Assembly: GCF_003944755.1 (NCBI RefSeq)
Contig: NZ_RWGU01000048.1
Span: forward strand, 287,001-351,000
From: Rhodovulum robiginosum
Lineage (GTDB): Bacteria; Pseudomonadota; Alphaproteobacteria; Rhodobacterales; Rhodobacteraceae
Length of the DNA stretch: 64,000 nt
Direction of reading: 5' to 3'
In this document: piece by piece, positions 54,501-63,971 of the stretch
Numbering within the stretch: the stretch's first letter is position 1
Layout of the letters: each line of letters starts with the position of its first letter
Translations under genes and position numbers: made by a program
Notes under the pieces: model-generated
Told to the model about the DNA's origin: nothing
Seen by the model: only the letters and a program-made list of their open reading frames with translations
Databases searched by the model: none

Positions 54501-54738
54501 TTTCGATGATCTTGGCGACGACTTCTGGCGTGATGGGCTCGATATAGGTGGCATCGGCCAGCCCCGGGTCGGTCATGATCGTGGCGGGGTTCGAGTTGAC
54601 CAGGATCACCCGGTAGCCCTCTTCCCGCAGCGCCTTGCAGGCCTGTGCGCCGGAATAGTCGAATTCGCAGGCCTGACCGATGATGATGGGCCCCGCGCCG
54701 ATGATCATGATCGATTTGATATCGGTTCTCTTCGGCAT
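51511..54738 (-). CDS. carB: Carbamoyl-phosphate synthase large subunit
   Basis: Makes carbamoyl phosphate from bicarbonate, ATP and ammonia delivered by CarA, for pyrimidines and arginine. The 1075 residues are full length. Two homologous ATP-grasp halves begin [20 protein letters not shown] and [40 protein letters not shown] (first) and [16 protein letters not shown] (second) are the ATP/metal sites. The oligomerisation domain lies between, and the last 140 residues are the allosteric MGS-like domain. carA is not adjacent, which is usual in this order. The GT87-like gene ends 83 bases upstream. Confidence 0.98.
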   Translation of the reverse strand: MPKRTDIKSIMIIGAGPIIIGQACEFDYSGAQACKALREEGYRVILVNSNPATIMTDPGLADATYIEPITPEVVAKIIEKERPDALLPTMGGQTGLNTSLKLADMGVLHKFGVELIGANRAAIEMAEDRKLFREAMDRIGLENPKATIANTMEECMAALEHVGLPAIIRPAYTLGGTGGGVAYNRQEFEHYCRTGLDASPVKQILIDESLLGWKEFEMEVVRDKADNAIIVCSIENVDPMGVHTGDSVTVAPALTLTDKEYQMMRNGSIAVLREIGVETGGSNVQWAINPEDGRMVVIEMNPRVSRSSALASKATGFPIAKIAAKLAVGYTLDELDNDITKVTPASFEPTIDYVVTKIPRFAFEKFPGAKAELTTAMKSVGEAMAIGRTIHESLQKALASLETGLSGFDEIAIEGAPDHARIVAALSKQTPDRLRLIAQAMRHGMSDDDIQATTSFDPWFLSRIREIVEAEERIRKEGLPVTEEGLRQLKMLGFTDARLATLTGREEAQVRRARLNLGVTAVFKRIDTCAAEFEAQTPYMYSTYESPVMGEVECEARPSTRKKVVILGGGPNRIGQGIEFDYCCCHACFALTDAGYETIMINCNPETVSTDYDTSDRLYFEPLTFEHVMEILRVEQDRGTLHGVIVQFGGQTPLKLADALQSEGIPILGTSPDAIDLAEDRERFQALVHKLALKQPKNAIAASAEAAMEAAEAIGYPLVIRPSYVLGGRAMEIVRDTAQLERYISEAVVVSGKSPVLLDSYLSGATEVDVDALCDGADVHVAGIMQHIEEAGVHSGDSACSLPPYSLAPEIVDELKRQTRALALELGVVGLMNVQYAVKDGDVYLIEVNPRASRTVPFVAKAVNSPIASIAARLMAGEKLSEFTLVDPQIEGFAVKEAVLPFARFPGVDTLLGPEMRSTGEVMGYDHSFARAFLKAQMGAGTDLPHQGCVFLSIKDADKTPQLSETARILTGLGFSILATRGTAKFLAANGIETEIVNKAYEGGRTIVDVMKDGLVHLVMNTTEGTQAVSDSRSMRAVALSDRIPYFTTAAASHAAALAMKSREEGELGVESLQG

Positions 54739-54821
54739 GGCCCGTCCCCCGGAATGGCAAATCCTCGCGGGTTATAGACAAGCGGGATGGGCGCGCAAGG
54801 GTGGGACGCGCTTTTTCGCAC

Positions 54822-56141
54822 TCAGCCCGGCGGAGCGGCCCAGGCGGGCGCGGCACGCCCCTCCGGCGGGGCCGGTCGGGCCGCCGCCCGTGCCATGCGA
54901 AGCGCGATCAGCCCCAAGAGCCCGGCCAGCAGCGGCACCGTCAGAAGCACCGGCAGATGCGCGCCCTGCGGCAGCGCAATGAGCGTGCGAAAGGCGGCAA
55001 AAGCGGTGGCCACCGCGAACAGAAACAGCAGAGCCGCGCCACGCCACGCCGGAAACACCCCGACCAGGCCGGGCATCAGAAAGAGCGCGGTCAGGTAGTA
55101 ATGCGCCCAGGCAAGCGGCGCGCAAAGCGGCGCCAGCAGGCAAAGCGCAAGCACCGGCAGGCGCACCCGGTCGGGGCCCGGCGGCAGGGCGCGCCCGACG
55201 AACAGGAGATAGGCCAGCCCGGCGGCCAACACCGCCTTGACGGCGAGGCCGACCCACAGCGGCTCTGCGATGAGATCCTGCTTGCCGACCGCCAGCTCCG
55301 GCAGGCCGCCGCCGATCAACTGCGACGTCTTGATCAGGAAAACCTCCAGCGAGAAATTCGTGACCGCCGGCGCCACCGCGCCGCTGATCTGCGACAGCCG
55401 TTCGGCGAATTCGGCATGCAGCCCGTCGGGCACCAGCGCAAGGCTGAGCGCGGCAAGGCCGGCGAGGCTGACCGCGAACCCGGCCAGCGCCCGGCGGCTG
55501 CCGGAAATCAGGAAGACCAGCGCAAAGACCGCCGGGGCGAGCTTCAGCGCCGCGGCCAGCCCCAGGACGGCCCCGGCCAGCCCGGCCCGGCCGGCCAGCA
55601 ACCGCTCCATCGACAGCAGCACGAGAAAGCTGACCAGGATCTGCGGCTGGTTGAGCGAGATCGCGTAGCCCGAGATGAACGAGGTCTGCAGCATCGCGAC
55701 CGAGATCAGCGCCCAGCCCCAGCGCGGCAGCCAGACCGGCCGCATGATCCGGGCGGCAAGCGCGACGCTGGCCGCCATCGCCGCGATGTTCAGCACCTGC
55801 GCGCCGTTGAAAAAGCTTTGCGGCCCGACCGCGTGGGCCAGCGGCGCCAGCAAGACGGCCCAGAGCGGCGGATAGACGTAAGGCACGGCCAGTTCGTCGG
55901 GATGGCCCATATCGGCCACCGCCTGCGCCCAGAGCGGCGGCATGTCGCCCACCAGGATACCCGGCGGCGCGGCATAGACCTGACCGGGCAGGCCCGCGCC
56001 CTGGAACCACGCGGCGAAATAGACGGCGGAAAGATCCAGCCCCCAGATATTCCAGCTCGCCTGGATCGCCAGCACCGCCCAGGCGGCCAGAATGAATGCC
56101 GCGGCGAGCCGGTCGCGCTGGTCTTTGCCTGTCCGTGTCAT
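54822..56141 (-). CDS. GT87/DUF2029-like polytopic membrane glycosyltransferase
   Basis: 439-residue protein with about ten hydrophobic helices, resembling the DUF2029 family (polyprenol-phosphate-mannose glycosyltransferases such as PimE). Typical pieces are VYFAAWFQGAGLPGQVYAAP, VPYVYPPLWAVLLAPLA, ISLNQPQILVSFLVLLSMER and AAALKLAPAVFALVFLI. The large periplasmic loop after helix 1 is the expected catalytic side. The donor and acceptor are unknown. ATG 56141 follows GAGAGGG; an in-frame codon five residues upstream is less well placed. It is divergent from the CPBP gene. Confidence 0.78.
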   Translation of the reverse strand: MTRTGKDQRDRLAAAFILAAWAVLAIQASWNIWGLDLSAVYFAAWFQGAGLPGQVYAAPPGILVGDMPPLWAQAVADMGHPDELAVPYVYPPLWAVLLAPLAHAVGPQSFFNGAQVLNIAAMAASVALAARIMRPVWLPRWGWALISVAMLQTSFISGYAISLNQPQILVSFLVLLSMERLLAGRAGLAGAVLGLAAALKLAPAVFALVFLISGSRRALAGFAVSLAGLAALSLALVPDGLHAEFAERLSQISGAVAPAVTNFSLEVFLIKTSQLIGGGLPELAVGKQDLIAEPLWVGLAVKAVLAAGLAYLLFVGRALPPGPDRVRLPVLALCLLAPLCAPLAWAHYYLTALFLMPGLVGVFPAWRGAALLFLFAVATAFAAFRTLIALPQGAHLPVLLTVPLLAGLLGLIALRMARAAARPAPPEGRAAPAWAAPPG

Positions 56142-56250
56142 CGGCCCTCTCGACAACGTGGTTTGCGTTTCGGCGACAATATTGGCGATTTGTGCCCATT
56201 ATGCGGCGCGGCTGTGGAACCGCGCGGGCCGCGGGCCTATCTCAAGCTGC

Positions 56251-56931
56251 ATGTCCAAGACCGACCCCATGCCTGCCACCGCGCCCGGCGAAAGGGCGCG
56301 ACAGCGCCTGTGGGCCGAGTTCGCGCTGCTTTTCGTGGCTGCGCCGCTGGCCATGGCGCTGGCGCTGCCGCCTGCGGCGCTGTTTCCGGCGCTTTTCACG
56401 CTGACCGCCTTGGGGCTGGGCCTGTTGCACGTCACCGAAGGGTTTCACTGGCGCGAGCTGGGGCAGGGGGTGCGGCGGATCGACTGGCGCGCGGTGCTGA
56501 TCTTTGCCGCGGTCACGCTGGCCGTGGCGCTGGCGGTGGTCTTCGCCACCGCGCCGTCCAGCGCGTTTTCGCTGGTCCGGGAGCGCCCGGTCCTGTTCGC
56601 CATGATCGTCCTGCTCTACCCGCCGCTTTCGGCCTTGCCGCAAGAGATCGTCTTTCGGCCGCTCTTTTTCCGCCGCTACGGCGCGCTCTTGCCCGGCCTA
56701 TGGCCGGCGATAGCGCTCAACGCCGGGCTCTTTTCGCTGGCGCACCTGATGTACTGGAGCTGGATCGTCGCGGCGATGACCTTTTGCGGCGGGCTCGCCT
56801 TCGGCTGGGCCTACGAGGCGCGGCGGAATTTCCCGATGGCGGTGGCGATGCACAGCATTGCGGGCTGGGTCCTCTTTGCCGTGGGGCTTGGCGTTTTCTT
56901 CTATTCGGGCAATGTCACCCGCCCGTTCTGA
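56251..56931 (+). CDS. CPBP-family intramembrane protein
   Basis: 226-residue membrane protein of the CPBP (CAAX protease/bacteriocin-processing) family. Family motifs are SALPQEIVFRPLFFRRYG, where the first glutamate of the usual EExxxR is Gln, then LFSLAHLMYWSW and the final MHSIAGWVLFAVGLG. The second Glu, the Arg and both His residues remain, so activity is possible but not certain. Upstream in-frame codons reach to 56092 with no conservation; ATG 56251 is chosen. It lies 105 bases before bchE; no role in photosynthesis is implied. Confidence 0.8.
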   Translation: MSKTDPMPATAPGERARQRLWAEFALLFVAAPLAMALALPPAALFPALFTLTALGLGLLHVTEGFHWRELGQGVRRIDWRAVLIFAAVTLAVALAVVFATAPSSAFSLVRERPVLFAMIVLLYPPLSALPQEIVFRPLFFRRYGALLPGLWPAIALNAGLFSLAHLMYWSWIVAAMTFCGGLAFGWAYEARRNFPMAVAMHSIAGWVLFAVGLGVFFYSGNVTRPF

Positions 56932-56942
56932 CGCAGGCCGAA

Positions 56943-56963
56943 CTGTCACAGCCAAGCTGACAG
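56943..56963. promoter_or_regulatory. Near-consensus PpsR/CrtJ site upstream of bchE
   Basis: CTGTCA (56943-56948) and TGACAG (56958-56963) form an inverted repeat; TGT to ACA are 13 bases apart instead of the canonical 12. Two such sites are commonly needed for cooperative PpsR binding, and the second one lies 13 bases downstream. Confidence 0.6.
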
Positions 56964-56967
56964 TTTT

Positions 56968-56993
56968 TTGACTTGTGTCAATTCTGATTGACA
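56968..56993. promoter_or_regulatory. Overlapping FnrL and PpsR boxes of bchE
   Basis: TTGACTTGTGTCAA (56968-56981) fits the FNR/FnrL consensus TTGAY-N4-RTCAA. TGTCAATTCTGATTGACA (56976-56993) is an exact TGT-N12-ACA PpsR/CrtJ site with extended TGTCA/TGACA arms. They share six bases, so binding of activator and repressor should exclude each other. FnrL and PpsR control of bchE is established in Rhodobacter. Confidence 0.85.
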
Positions 56994-57036
56994 GTGGATG
57001 TGTCATGTTCCGCTCCGAACCACGGGGAGTCGATCC

Positions 57037-58698
57037 ATGCGTATTGTCTTTATCCATCCCAACTACAAGTCCGGCGGCGCCGAGATCGCGGGCAACTGGC
57101 CGCCGGCCTGGGTGGCCTATCTCACCGGGTCGCTGCGGATTGCGGGATACGACGATATCACCTTCCTGGACGCGATGACGCACAACCTGTCGGACGACGA
57201 CATCCGCGCCAAGCTGAAGGACCTGCAGCCCGATGTCGTGGCGACGACCTCGATCACGCCGTCGATCTACGCCGCCGAGCGCATTCTGGAAATCTCGAAG
57301 GAAGAGGTGCCCAGCGCGGTGCGGGTCCTCGGCGGCATCCACGCCACTTTCATGTTCAAGCAGGTGCTGTCCGAGGCACCCTGGGTCGACGTGATCTGCC
57401 GCGGCGAAGGCGAAGAGATCGTCGTCGAGCTGATGAACGCGATCCGCGACAAGCGCTGGCCGGAATGCCGCCGCGACATCAAGGGCCTGGCCTTCCTCGA
57501 CGGCGACGAGATCGTTGCCACGCCGGCCGCGCCCACGATCAAGAACATCGACGCGCTCAAGCCCGACTGGAATATCCTCGACTGGGAAAAATACATCTAC
57601 ATCCCGCTGAACTGCAAGGTGGCCATCCCCAACATGGCGCGCGGCTGCCCGTTCACCTGCTCGTTCTGCTCGCAGTGGAAGTTCTGGCGCGACTACCGCA
57701 TCCGCGACCCCAAGCTGGTGGTCGACGAGATCGAGGACCTGGTGAACAACCACGGCGTCGGCTTCTTCATCCTTGCTGACGAAGAACCGACCATCAACCG
57801 CAAGAAATTCATCGCCTTCTGCCAGGAGTTGATCGACCGCGGCCTGCCCGACAAGGTGAAATGGGGCATCAACACCCGCGTCACCGACATCCTGCGCGAC
57901 GAGGAATACCTCTCGTTCTACCGCAAGGCGGGGCTCGTGCACATCTCGCTCGGCACCGAGGCGGCGGCGCAGCTGAAACTCGACCAGTTCAACAAGGAAA
58001 CCCGCGTCGAGGACAACAAGCGCGCGATCCAGCTCTTGCGCGAGGCCGACATCCTGACCGAGGCGCAGTTCATCGTGGGGCTCGACAACGAAACCCCCGA
58101 GACGCTGGAAGAGACCTTCCAGCTCTGCTGGGACTGGCAGCCGGACCTGGCCAACTGGGCGATGTATACGCCCTGGCCGTTCACGCCGCTCTTCCAGGAG
58201 TTGCACAACAAGGTCGAGGTCTTCGACTACTCGCGCTACAACTTCGTAAACCCGATCATGAAGCCCGAGGCGATGGACCGTGCCGAGCTTCTGGACCGGG
58301 TGATGAACAACTATCGCCGGTTCTACAGCCGCAAGGCGCTGTTCCACTATCCATGGCGCGGCACCGGGTTCCGCCGCCGGTATCTGCTGGGTTGCCTCAA
58401 GGCGTTCCTCAAGGCCGGCGTGCAGCGCTCGTTCTACGATCTGGGCAAGAACAACTACTGGGGTCCGCAATCCAAGGACAAGGTCAAGTTCGACTTCGAC
58501 ATGACCCGCCAGCCCGCTCAGGCGCAGATTGATGACTGGGTGTCGAACGCCGACAAGGCCGCGCAGGCCGCGGCCAAGCGCAAGTCCAAGGATGCCAGCT
58601 TCAAGATGCCCGTGGACGATGCCAAGACCAACGCCGCCAAGCAGGCGGCCGAGGCCAAGGTCTGCGGCGGCGGCGACCAGCAAATGGAAGACGCCTGA
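57037..58698 (+). CDS. bchE: Anaerobic Mg-protoporphyrin IX monomethyl ester cyclase
   Basis: Oxygen-independent cyclase that makes the fifth (isocyclic) ring of bacteriochlorophyll. The 553 residues have an N-terminal cobalamin-binding-like domain ([38 protein letters not shown]), and a radical-SAM core with C204-x3-C208-x2-C211 in [50 protein letters not shown] and [17 protein letters not shown] are typical BchE segments. The C-terminal 70 residues are lysine/alanine-rich and variable. GGGGAG precedes ATG 57037. bchJ overlaps its stop by one base. FnrL and PpsR sites lie just upstream. Confidence 0.97.
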   Translation: MRIVFIHPNYKSGGAEIAGNWPPAWVAYLTGSLRIAGYDDITFLDAMTHNLSDDDIRAKLKDLQPDVVATTSITPSIYAAERILEISKEEVPSAVRVLGGIHATFMFKQVLSEAPWVDVICRGEGEEIVVELMNAIRDKRWPECRRDIKGLAFLDGDEIVATPAAPTIKNIDALKPDWNILDWEKYIYIPLNCKVAIPNMARGCPFTCSFCSQWKFWRDYRIRDPKLVVDEIEDLVNNHGVGFFILADEEPTINRKKFIAFCQELIDRGLPDKVKWGINTRVTDILRDEEYLSFYRKAGLVHISLGTEAAAQLKLDQFNKETRVEDNKRAIQLLREADILTEAQFIVGLDNETPETLEETFQLCWDWQPDLANWAMYTPWPFTPLFQELHNKVEVFDYSRYNFVNPIMKPEAMDRAELLDRVMNNYRRFYSRKALFHYPWRGTGFRRRYLLGCLKAFLKAGVQRSFYDLGKNNYWGPQSKDKVKFDFDMTRQPAQAQIDDWVSNADKAAQAAAKRKSKDASFKMPVDDAKTNAAKQAAEAKVCGGGDQQMEDA

Positions 58699-59294
58699 TG
58701 TTCGACGATCCGACCGGGCGCGCCGGCCGGATCGGCCCCAATGCCGTGCTCCAGCTTCTCCCTGTGCTGGAGCAGGCGGGTGGCGCGGCGCTGCGCGACG
58801 ACATGCTGCAAGAGGCGGGGCTGAACGAACCCCCGTCGGATACCGGGCTGATGGACGAGGGTCCGGCCGCCGCCATGCATGCCGCGCTGCGCCGCAGCCT
58901 TCCCGAGCAGGCGCCCGCCCTACTCCGCGAGGCGGGCGCCCGCACCGGGGAATATATCCTCGCCCACCGCATTCCGGCCTTTGCCCAAATCATCCTGAAG
59001 ATTTTGCCGGCCGCGCTGTCGGCGCCGATGCTGGCCAAGGCCATCGCCAAGCATAGCTGGACCTTCGCCGGCTCCGGCGCGTTTCAGGTGGTCTCGACCC
59101 GGCCGCTGGTGTTCGAGCTGACCAACAATCCTCTGATCCGCGGCGAGGTGGCCAACGCGCCGCTGTGCGTCTGGCACGAGGCGGTGTTCGACACCCTGTT
59201 CCAGACCCTCGTCGACAAGCGCCTGACCACGCGCGAAACGACATGCGCGGCTGCGGGCGGGCGCATCTGCCGGTTCGAGATTTCCCGACGCTGA
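58698..59294 (+). CDS. bchJ: Bacteriochlorophyll synthesis protein BchJ (V4R domain)
   Basis: 198-residue V4R-domain protein named for a proposed 4-vinyl (now 8-vinyl) reductase role; later work suggests it acts as an accessory or substrate-supply factor rather than the main reductase. It starts [20 protein letters not shown] and has the BchJ pattern GARTGEYILAHRIPAFAQ, FAGSGAFQVV, and the cysteine-containing PLCVWHEAVFDTLFQTLV, RETTCAAAGGRICRFEI. It begins at the last base of bchE, as in Rhodobacter bchEJ, and converges on the cyclopropane synthase gene with one base between the stops. Confidence 0.93.
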   Translation: MFDDPTGRAGRIGPNAVLQLLPVLEQAGGAALRDDMLQEAGLNEPPSDTGLMDEGPAAAMHAALRRSLPEQAPALLREAGARTGEYILAHRIPAFAQIILKILPAALSAPMLAKAIAKHSWTFAGSGAFQVVSTRPLVFELTNNPLIRGEVANAPLCVWHEAVFDTLFQTLVDKRLTTRETTCAAAGGRICRFEISRR

Positions 59295-59295
59295 G

Positions 59296-60522
59296 CTACT
59301 GCGCTGCGATCGACGTGCGCGCCTCGGCGGGGCCGATGTAGTCGCGCGTCAGCGGCACCGCGTCGGCGCGTTTCGCCAACTGCATCTGGAACACCCCCTG
59401 CCGGTCGACCTCGAAGGTAGCCTGGCAGGCTATCAGGTAATACCGCCACATCCGTATGAACCGCTCGTCATACGCCGCGCGCACCTGGTCCAACCGGGCC
59501 TCGAACCGGTCGCGCCACGCCGCCATCGTGCGCGCGTAATGCAGGCGCCAAACCTCGAGATCGGTCAGCCAAAGATCGGCGCGCTCGACCGCGCGCGTCG
59601 CCTCGGACAGCGAGGGCACATAGCCACCGGGAAAGATGTATTTCTGAATCCATCCCGCGGTGGTGTGCGGCGGCGTCGACCGCCCGATCGTGTGGATCAG
59701 CGCCACCCCGTCGGGCGTCAGCAGATCGCGCACCTTGGTGAAATAGGTGGCGTACTGGGGCAGGCCCACATGTTCGAACATGCCCACGCTTACGATCCGG
59801 TCGAAAGGCCCGTCGAGTTTGCGGTAATCCATCAGGCGCAGATCGATCCGGTCGGACAGCCCCGCCGCCGCCACGCGCTCGCGCCCCAGCGCCAGCTGGT
59901 TTTCCGACAGCGTCACCCCGGTGACCCGCGCGCCGTAATCGCGCGCCAGCGTGATCGCCATGCCGCCCCAGCCGCAGCCGATATCGAGCACGCGCATGTC
60001 CGGCTCGATCAGCAGCTTGGCCGCGATATGCGCCTTCTTGGCGGCCTGGGCCTCGTCCAGCGACATGTCCGGCCGGGCGAAATAGGCGCAGCTATACTGC
60101 ATGTCGTCGTCCAGGAAGAGCCGGTAGAGATCGTTCGACAGGTCGTAATGATGGGCGACGTTGGCGCGCGCCGATCGCGGCGTGTTGCGCTGCACGAAGG
60201 CCCTGACGGCATAGCGCGCGGCATCGGCCGTGCGCGCCCAGCGGGGCAGCCCGCCAAGCTGCCGGTTGCGCAGCAGGAATGTCATCAGATCGTGCAGCCG
60301 GTCGCCCTCGATGGTCAGCCGCCCGTCCATGTAACCCTCGCCAAGGGCCATCTCGGGATCACGGCAAAGCGCGCGGACGAGGGCCTCGTCGTGCAGCCTG
60401 ATCCGAAGCGACAAACCACCCCCCGGGCCGTAGCGCCGCCGCGTCCCGTCGGGATACTCGGTTTCCAGTTCGCCCTCGCGGATAAAGCGCGAAAGCATTC
60501 TATCAAAAAGCGTTTGCCACAT
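59296..60522 (-). CDS. Cyclopropane-fatty-acyl-phospholipid synthase family methyltransferase
   Basis: SAM-dependent enzyme of the Cfa family, which adds a methylene across lipid double bonds; close relatives make methyl or furan fatty acids, so the product is not fixed. In 408 residues it has DPEMALGEGYMDGRLTIEGD, NVAHHYDLSNDLYRLFLDD, MQYSCAYF, the SAM motif VLDIGCGWGG (about residues 178-187), GVTLSENQLALG, and SVGMFEHVG, IFPGGYVPSLSE and YARTMAAWRDRF. ATG 60522 is chosen; a GTG four codons upstream is an alternative. Divergent from aspS. The conserved bicarbonate-site glutamate (MFEHVG) is present. Confidence 0.9.
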   Translation of the reverse strand: MWQTLFDRMLSRFIREGELETEYPDGTRRRYGPGGGLSLRIRLHDEALVRALCRDPEMALGEGYMDGRLTIEGDRLHDLMTFLLRNRQLGGLPRWARTADAARYAVRAFVQRNTPRSARANVAHHYDLSNDLYRLFLDDDMQYSCAYFARPDMSLDEAQAAKKAHIAAKLLIEPDMRVLDIGCGWGGMAITLARDYGARVTGVTLSENQLALGRERVAAAGLSDRIDLRLMDYRKLDGPFDRIVSVGMFEHVGLPQYATYFTKVRDLLTPDGVALIHTIGRSTPPHTTAGWIQKYIFPGGYVPSLSEATRAVERADLWLTDLEVWRLHYARTMAAWRDRFEARLDQVRAAYDERFIRMWRYYLIACQATFEVDRQGVFQMQLAKRADAVPLTRDYIGPAEARTSIAAQ

Positions 60523-60617
60523 CGCAAAACCCACCCGAATTGTTGGTTCCGTGGCGATACCCTGTTTCTAAAATAACCCGAATCGGCGGCTGCGCCAAAT
60601 CCCTGCTCGCGCGTCCC

Positions 60618-60648
60618 TTGACTTCGGTGTCCATCGGGGGTGTATCGG
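60618..60648 (+). promoter_or_regulatory. Likely aspS promoter
   Basis: TTGACT (60618-60623) with TATCGG (60643-60648) 19 bases on, or TGTATC at 17 bases, lies 34-59 bases before the aspS ATG. The -35 is strong, the -10 weak. Confidence 0.45.
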
Positions 60649-60681
60649 CGCCGATCCGACCCAACCCGTAAGGAATGCCCG

Positions 60682-62457
60682 ATGCACCCGTTTCGCAGCC
60701 ATACCTGCGCCGATCTGAACAAATCGAACGTGGGCGAGACCGTGCGCCTGTCGGGCTGGGTGCATCGCGTGCGCGACCACGGGGGCGTGCTGTTCATCGA
60801 TTTGCGCGACCATTACGGCATGACCCAGGTGCTGGCCGACCCCGACAGCCCGGTGTTTTCGCAGGTCGAAAAGGTGCGCAGCGAATGGTGCATCCGCATC
60901 GACGGCGCGGTGAAGGCCCGCGACGAGAGCCTGATCAACCCCAGGCTGCCCACCGGCGAGATCGAGGTCTATATCCGCGACATCGAGGTTCTGGGCGCCG
61001 CGCAAGAGCTGCCGCTGATGGTGTTCGGCGATCAGGAATACCCCGAGGAGACGCGCCTGCGCTATCGCTATCTCGACCTGCGCCGCGAGGCGATGCAGCA
61101 AAAGATGATGCTGCGCTCTGACGTGGTGGCCTCGATCCGCCGTCGGATGTGGGACCAGGGCTTCCGCGAGTTCCAGACGCCGATCATCACCGCCAGCTCG
61201 CCCGAGGGCGCGCGCGATTTCCTGGTGCCCTCGCGCCTGCACCCGGGCAAGTTCTACGCGCTTCCCCAGGCGCCGCAGCAGTTCAAGCAGCTCTTGATGG
61301 TCTCGGGCTTCGACAAGTATTTCCAGATCGCGCCCTGCTTCCGCGACGAAGACCCGCGCGCCGACCGCTCGCCCACCGATTTCTACCAGCTCGACATGGA
61401 GATGAGCTTCGTCACGCAAGCGGACGTGTTCGACACCGTCCAGCCGGTGCTGGAGGGCGTGTTCGAGGAATTCGGCGGCGGCCACAAGGTCGACAAGCAC
61501 TGGCCGCAGATCCGCTTTGCCGACGCGATGAAATGGTACGGCACCGACAAGCCCGACCTGCGCAACCCGATCAAGATGCAGGACGTGTCGGATCATTTCC
61601 GCGGTTCGGGCTTCGCGATCTTCGCCAAGCTCTTGGAGCAGGACCGCACCGAGATCCGCGCCATTCCGGCGCCCGGCGGCGGGTCGCGCAAGTTCTGCGA
61701 CCGCATGAACAGCTATGCCCAGAAAGAGGGCCTGCCGGGGATGGGCTATATCTTCTGGCGCGACGGCGAGAACGGCATGGAGGCCGCGGGGCCGCTGGCC
61801 AAGAATATCGGCCCCGAGCGCACCGAGGCGATCCGCAGCCAACTGGGCCTCGGCAAGGGCGACGCGGCGTTCTTCCTCGGCGGCAAGCCCTCGGCCTTCG
61901 AGGCCGTGGCGGGCCGCGCGCGCAACGTGATCGGCGAAGAGCTGAACCTCACCGAGCAGAACCGCTTTGCGTTTTGCTGGGTCGTCGATTTTCCGCTCTA
62001 CGAAAAGGACGACGAGACCGGCGCGATCGACTTTTCCCACAACCCGTTCTCGATGCCCCAGGGCGGGATCGAGGCGCTGGACGGCGACCCGCTCGAGGTG
62101 CTGGGCTACCAGTACGACTGTTCCTGCAACGGCTACGAGATCCTCTCGGGCGCGATCCGCAACCACCGCCCCGAGATCATGTTCAAGGCGTTCTCGCTGG
62201 CGGGTTACAGCGAAGACGACGTGCGCGCGCGCTTCGGCGGCATGGTCAGCGCGTTCCAGTACGGCGCTCCCCCCCACGGCGGCTGCGCGGCGGGTATCGA
62301 CCGGATCGTGATGCTCTTGGCCGACGAGTCGAACATCCGCGAGGTTATCCTGTTCCCGATGAACCAGCGCGCCGAAGATCTGATGATGGGCGCCCCGTCC
62401 GAGCCTACGAACGAGCAGTTGCGCGACCTGAGCCTGCGCGTGATCGATCAGGAATAG
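60682..62457 (+). CDS. aspS: Aspartyl-tRNA synthetase
   Basis: Class IIb synthetase charging tRNA-Asp. The 591 residues are the bacterial form. The N-terminal OB fold ([20 protein letters not shown]) is followed by motif 2 ([23 protein letters not shown]), of which [10 protein letters not shown] is diagnostic, the bacterial insertion domain (about residues 290-420), and motif 3 ([15 protein letters not shown]). ATG 60682 follows AAGGA. Many alphaproteobacteria use a non-discriminating AspRS that also charges tRNA-Asn when GatCAB is present; this cannot be decided here. Confidence 0.98.
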   Translation: MHPFRSHTCADLNKSNVGETVRLSGWVHRVRDHGGVLFIDLRDHYGMTQVLADPDSPVFSQVEKVRSEWCIRIDGAVKARDESLINPRLPTGEIEVYIRDIEVLGAAQELPLMVFGDQEYPEETRLRYRYLDLRREAMQQKMMLRSDVVASIRRRMWDQGFREFQTPIITASSPEGARDFLVPSRLHPGKFYALPQAPQQFKQLLMVSGFDKYFQIAPCFRDEDPRADRSPTDFYQLDMEMSFVTQADVFDTVQPVLEGVFEEFGGGHKVDKHWPQIRFADAMKWYGTDKPDLRNPIKMQDVSDHFRGSGFAIFAKLLEQDRTEIRAIPAPGGGSRKFCDRMNSYAQKEGLPGMGYIFWRDGENGMEAAGPLAKNIGPERTEAIRSQLGLGKGDAAFFLGGKPSAFEAVAGRARNVIGEELNLTEQNRFAFCWVVDFPLYEKDDETGAIDFSHNPFSMPQGGIEALDGDPLEVLGYQYDCSCNGYEILSGAIRNHRPEIMFKAFSLAGYSEDDVRARFGGMVSAFQYGAPPHGGCAAGIDRIVMLLADESNIREVILFPMNQRAEDLMMGAPSEPTNEQLRDLSLRVIDQE

Positions 62458-62608
62458 GGCAGGCACGGTCGTGCCGGGGTGTCGCGCAATCGCCGGTCAG
62501 AGCCCTTTGCGGCCATCGGTTTTGCCCCGCTTCGCAACGCGACCGGCCGGGGGCCTTGCCCGGTCGCCATTGCCAGTCGGACCAATAGCGCGACAATGGC
62601 GACCGCAT

Positions 62609-62631
62609 GGGTATTTGGACCAAGAAGAAGC
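62609..62631 (+). repeat. Dispersed intergenic repeat, copy E
   Basis: Plus-strand copy with core ACCAAGAAGAAGC and block GGGTATTTGG, 151 bases after aspS. It can pair with copy F, nine bases further on, as a long imperfect hairpin. Confidence 0.75.
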
Positions 62632-62640
62632 AGACAGCGG

Positions 62641-62663
62641 TTTCTTCTGGCCGCAAATATCCC
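62641..62663 (-). repeat. Dispersed intergenic repeat, copy F
   Basis: Minus-strand copy with core GGCCAGAAGAA and block GGGATATTTGC, inverted relative to copy E. Confidence 0.75.
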
Positions 62664-62801
62664 GGGGGGAGTCCGAAGGACGGGGGGCAGCGCCCCCCAT
62701 GCGCCGCTGCAATGCCGGTGCCCGCTCCGTCCGAATCCCAGACATTGCCGACGACCCCGCCCGCCTTGTCGCACGCGGCGATCAGTCGGCCACCGGCGCC
62801 C

Positions 62802-63971
62802 TCAGTCCTCCTCTGCCGTTCCGGCCCACCCTCGGGCGCGGATCGTGGCCCCGTCCGCGTCGAGCGGGGGCGCGGAGCGATCGAGCGACAGCCGGCTTTC
62901 GGAAAAGCGCAGCGGCGTGCGCACGCCTGGGATCCCCTGCGGGTCGATCTTCAGGCGCCGCGCCACGACCTGTGGGTCGGCGAAGACATCGGCCATGTCG
63001 TTGATCGGCGCCGAGGGGACCACGGCCTGTTCCAGCCGGTCCAGCAGCACGGCGCGCGTCCAGCCGGCCAGCGCCGATGACAGCGCGCCGATCAGCGTCG
63101 CGCGGTTGTCGACCCGGTCCCGGTTCGTGCGGTAGCGCGGATCGTCGGCCAGCTCGGGCTGGCCGATCACCTGGCAGAGCCTGCGGAACTGCCCGTCATT
63201 GCCCGCCGCGATGATCACCTGCCCGTCGGACACCGGGAAGACCTGGTAGGGTACGATATTGGGGTGCTGGTTGCCCATGCGCCCCGGCGCCACGCCGGTG
63301 GCAAGGTAGTTCATCGCCTGGTTCGCCATCAGCGCCGTGGCGCTGTCCAGCAGCGACACGTCGATATGCTGTCCGCGCCCGGTGCGCGCCCGTTCGGCCA
63401 GCGCCGCCTGGATGCCGATCACGCCATAAAGCCCCGAGACGATGTCGGTGACGGCCACGCCCACCTTCATCGGTTCGCCCTCGGGGCTGCCTGTCACCGA
63501 CATCAGCCCCGACATGCCCTGGATCAGGTAGTCGTAGCCCGCCCGCGCCGCATAGGGCCCGTCCTGCCCGAAGCCGGTGATCGAGCAGTAGACCAGCCCG
63601 GGGTTGGCCGCCGAGAGGCTGGCGTGGTCGAGCCCGAACTTGGCCAGGCCCCCGAGCTTGAAATTCTCGATCAGGACGTCGGCCTCGCCGGCCAGCCCGC
63701 GCACCAGCGCCAGGTCCTCGTCGGAGCGGAAATCGGCCGCGACAGACCGTTTGCCCCGGTTGGCGGAATAGAAATAGGCCGCGCTCGGGTGCTCTTCCCC
63801 GCCTTCGGGTCGCTTGATGAAGGGCGGGCCCCATGTTCGCGTGTCATCGCCCGCCGGGCTTTCCACCTTTATCACGGTGGCGCCCAGATCGGCGAGGCAC
63901 TGGCCGATCCACGGACCGGCCAGGATGCGCGCCAGCTCCAGGACCTTGAGGCCCTCCAGCGGCCGGCTCAT
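62802..63971 (-). CDS. CaiB/BaiF family class III CoA-transferase
   Basis: 389-residue class III CoA-transferase (formyl-CoA/carnitine-CoA type); substrate not predictable. It starts PLEGLKVLELARILAGPWIG and has GATVIKVESPAGDDTR, YFYSANRGKRSVAADFRS, YDYLIQGMSGLMSVTGSPEG and the catalytic aspartate region VGVAVTDIVSGLYGVIG. The C-terminal part has DGQVIIAAGNDGQFRRLCQV and TPLRFSESRL. ATG 63971 overlaps the stop of an upstream gene as ATGA, so it belongs to an operon that continues beyond the window. Confidence 0.92.
   Translation of the reverse strand: MSRPLEGLKVLELARILAGPWIGQCLADLGATVIKVESPAGDDTRTWGPPFIKRPEGGEEHPSAAYFYSANRGKRSVAADFRSDEDLALVRGLAGEADVLIENFKLGGLAKFGLDHASLSAANPGLVYCSITGFGQDGPYAARAGYDYLIQGMSGLMSVTGSPEGEPMKVGVAVTDIVSGLYGVIGIQAALAERARTGRGQHIDVSLLDSATALMANQAMNYLATGVAPGRMGNQHPNIVPYQVFPVSDGQVIIAAGNDGQFRRLCQVIGQPELADDPRYRTNRDRVDNRATLIGALSSALAGWTRAVLLDRLEQAVVPSAPINDMADVFADPQVVARRLKIDPQGIPGVRTPLRFSESRLSLDRSAPPLDADGATIRARGWAGTAEED

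Larger units (their letters stand above)
62458..62801. other. 344-base gap after aspS with paired repeats and a hairpin
   Basis: No gene is supported between aspS and the convergent CoA-transferase. The gap holds repeat copies E and F head to head, then GGGGGGC (62682-62688) and GCCCCCC (62692-62698), a strong 7-bp stem with a three-base loop. No T-run follows, so neither structure is a standard terminator. Confidence 0.7.

Noticed and set aside
51499-54777. 1092-codon open frame on the strand opposite carB
   Set aside because: It mirrors carB codon by codon, has low-complexity His/Arg/Gly content and no family motifs. Long antisense frames are expected in GC-rich genes with strong third-position bias.
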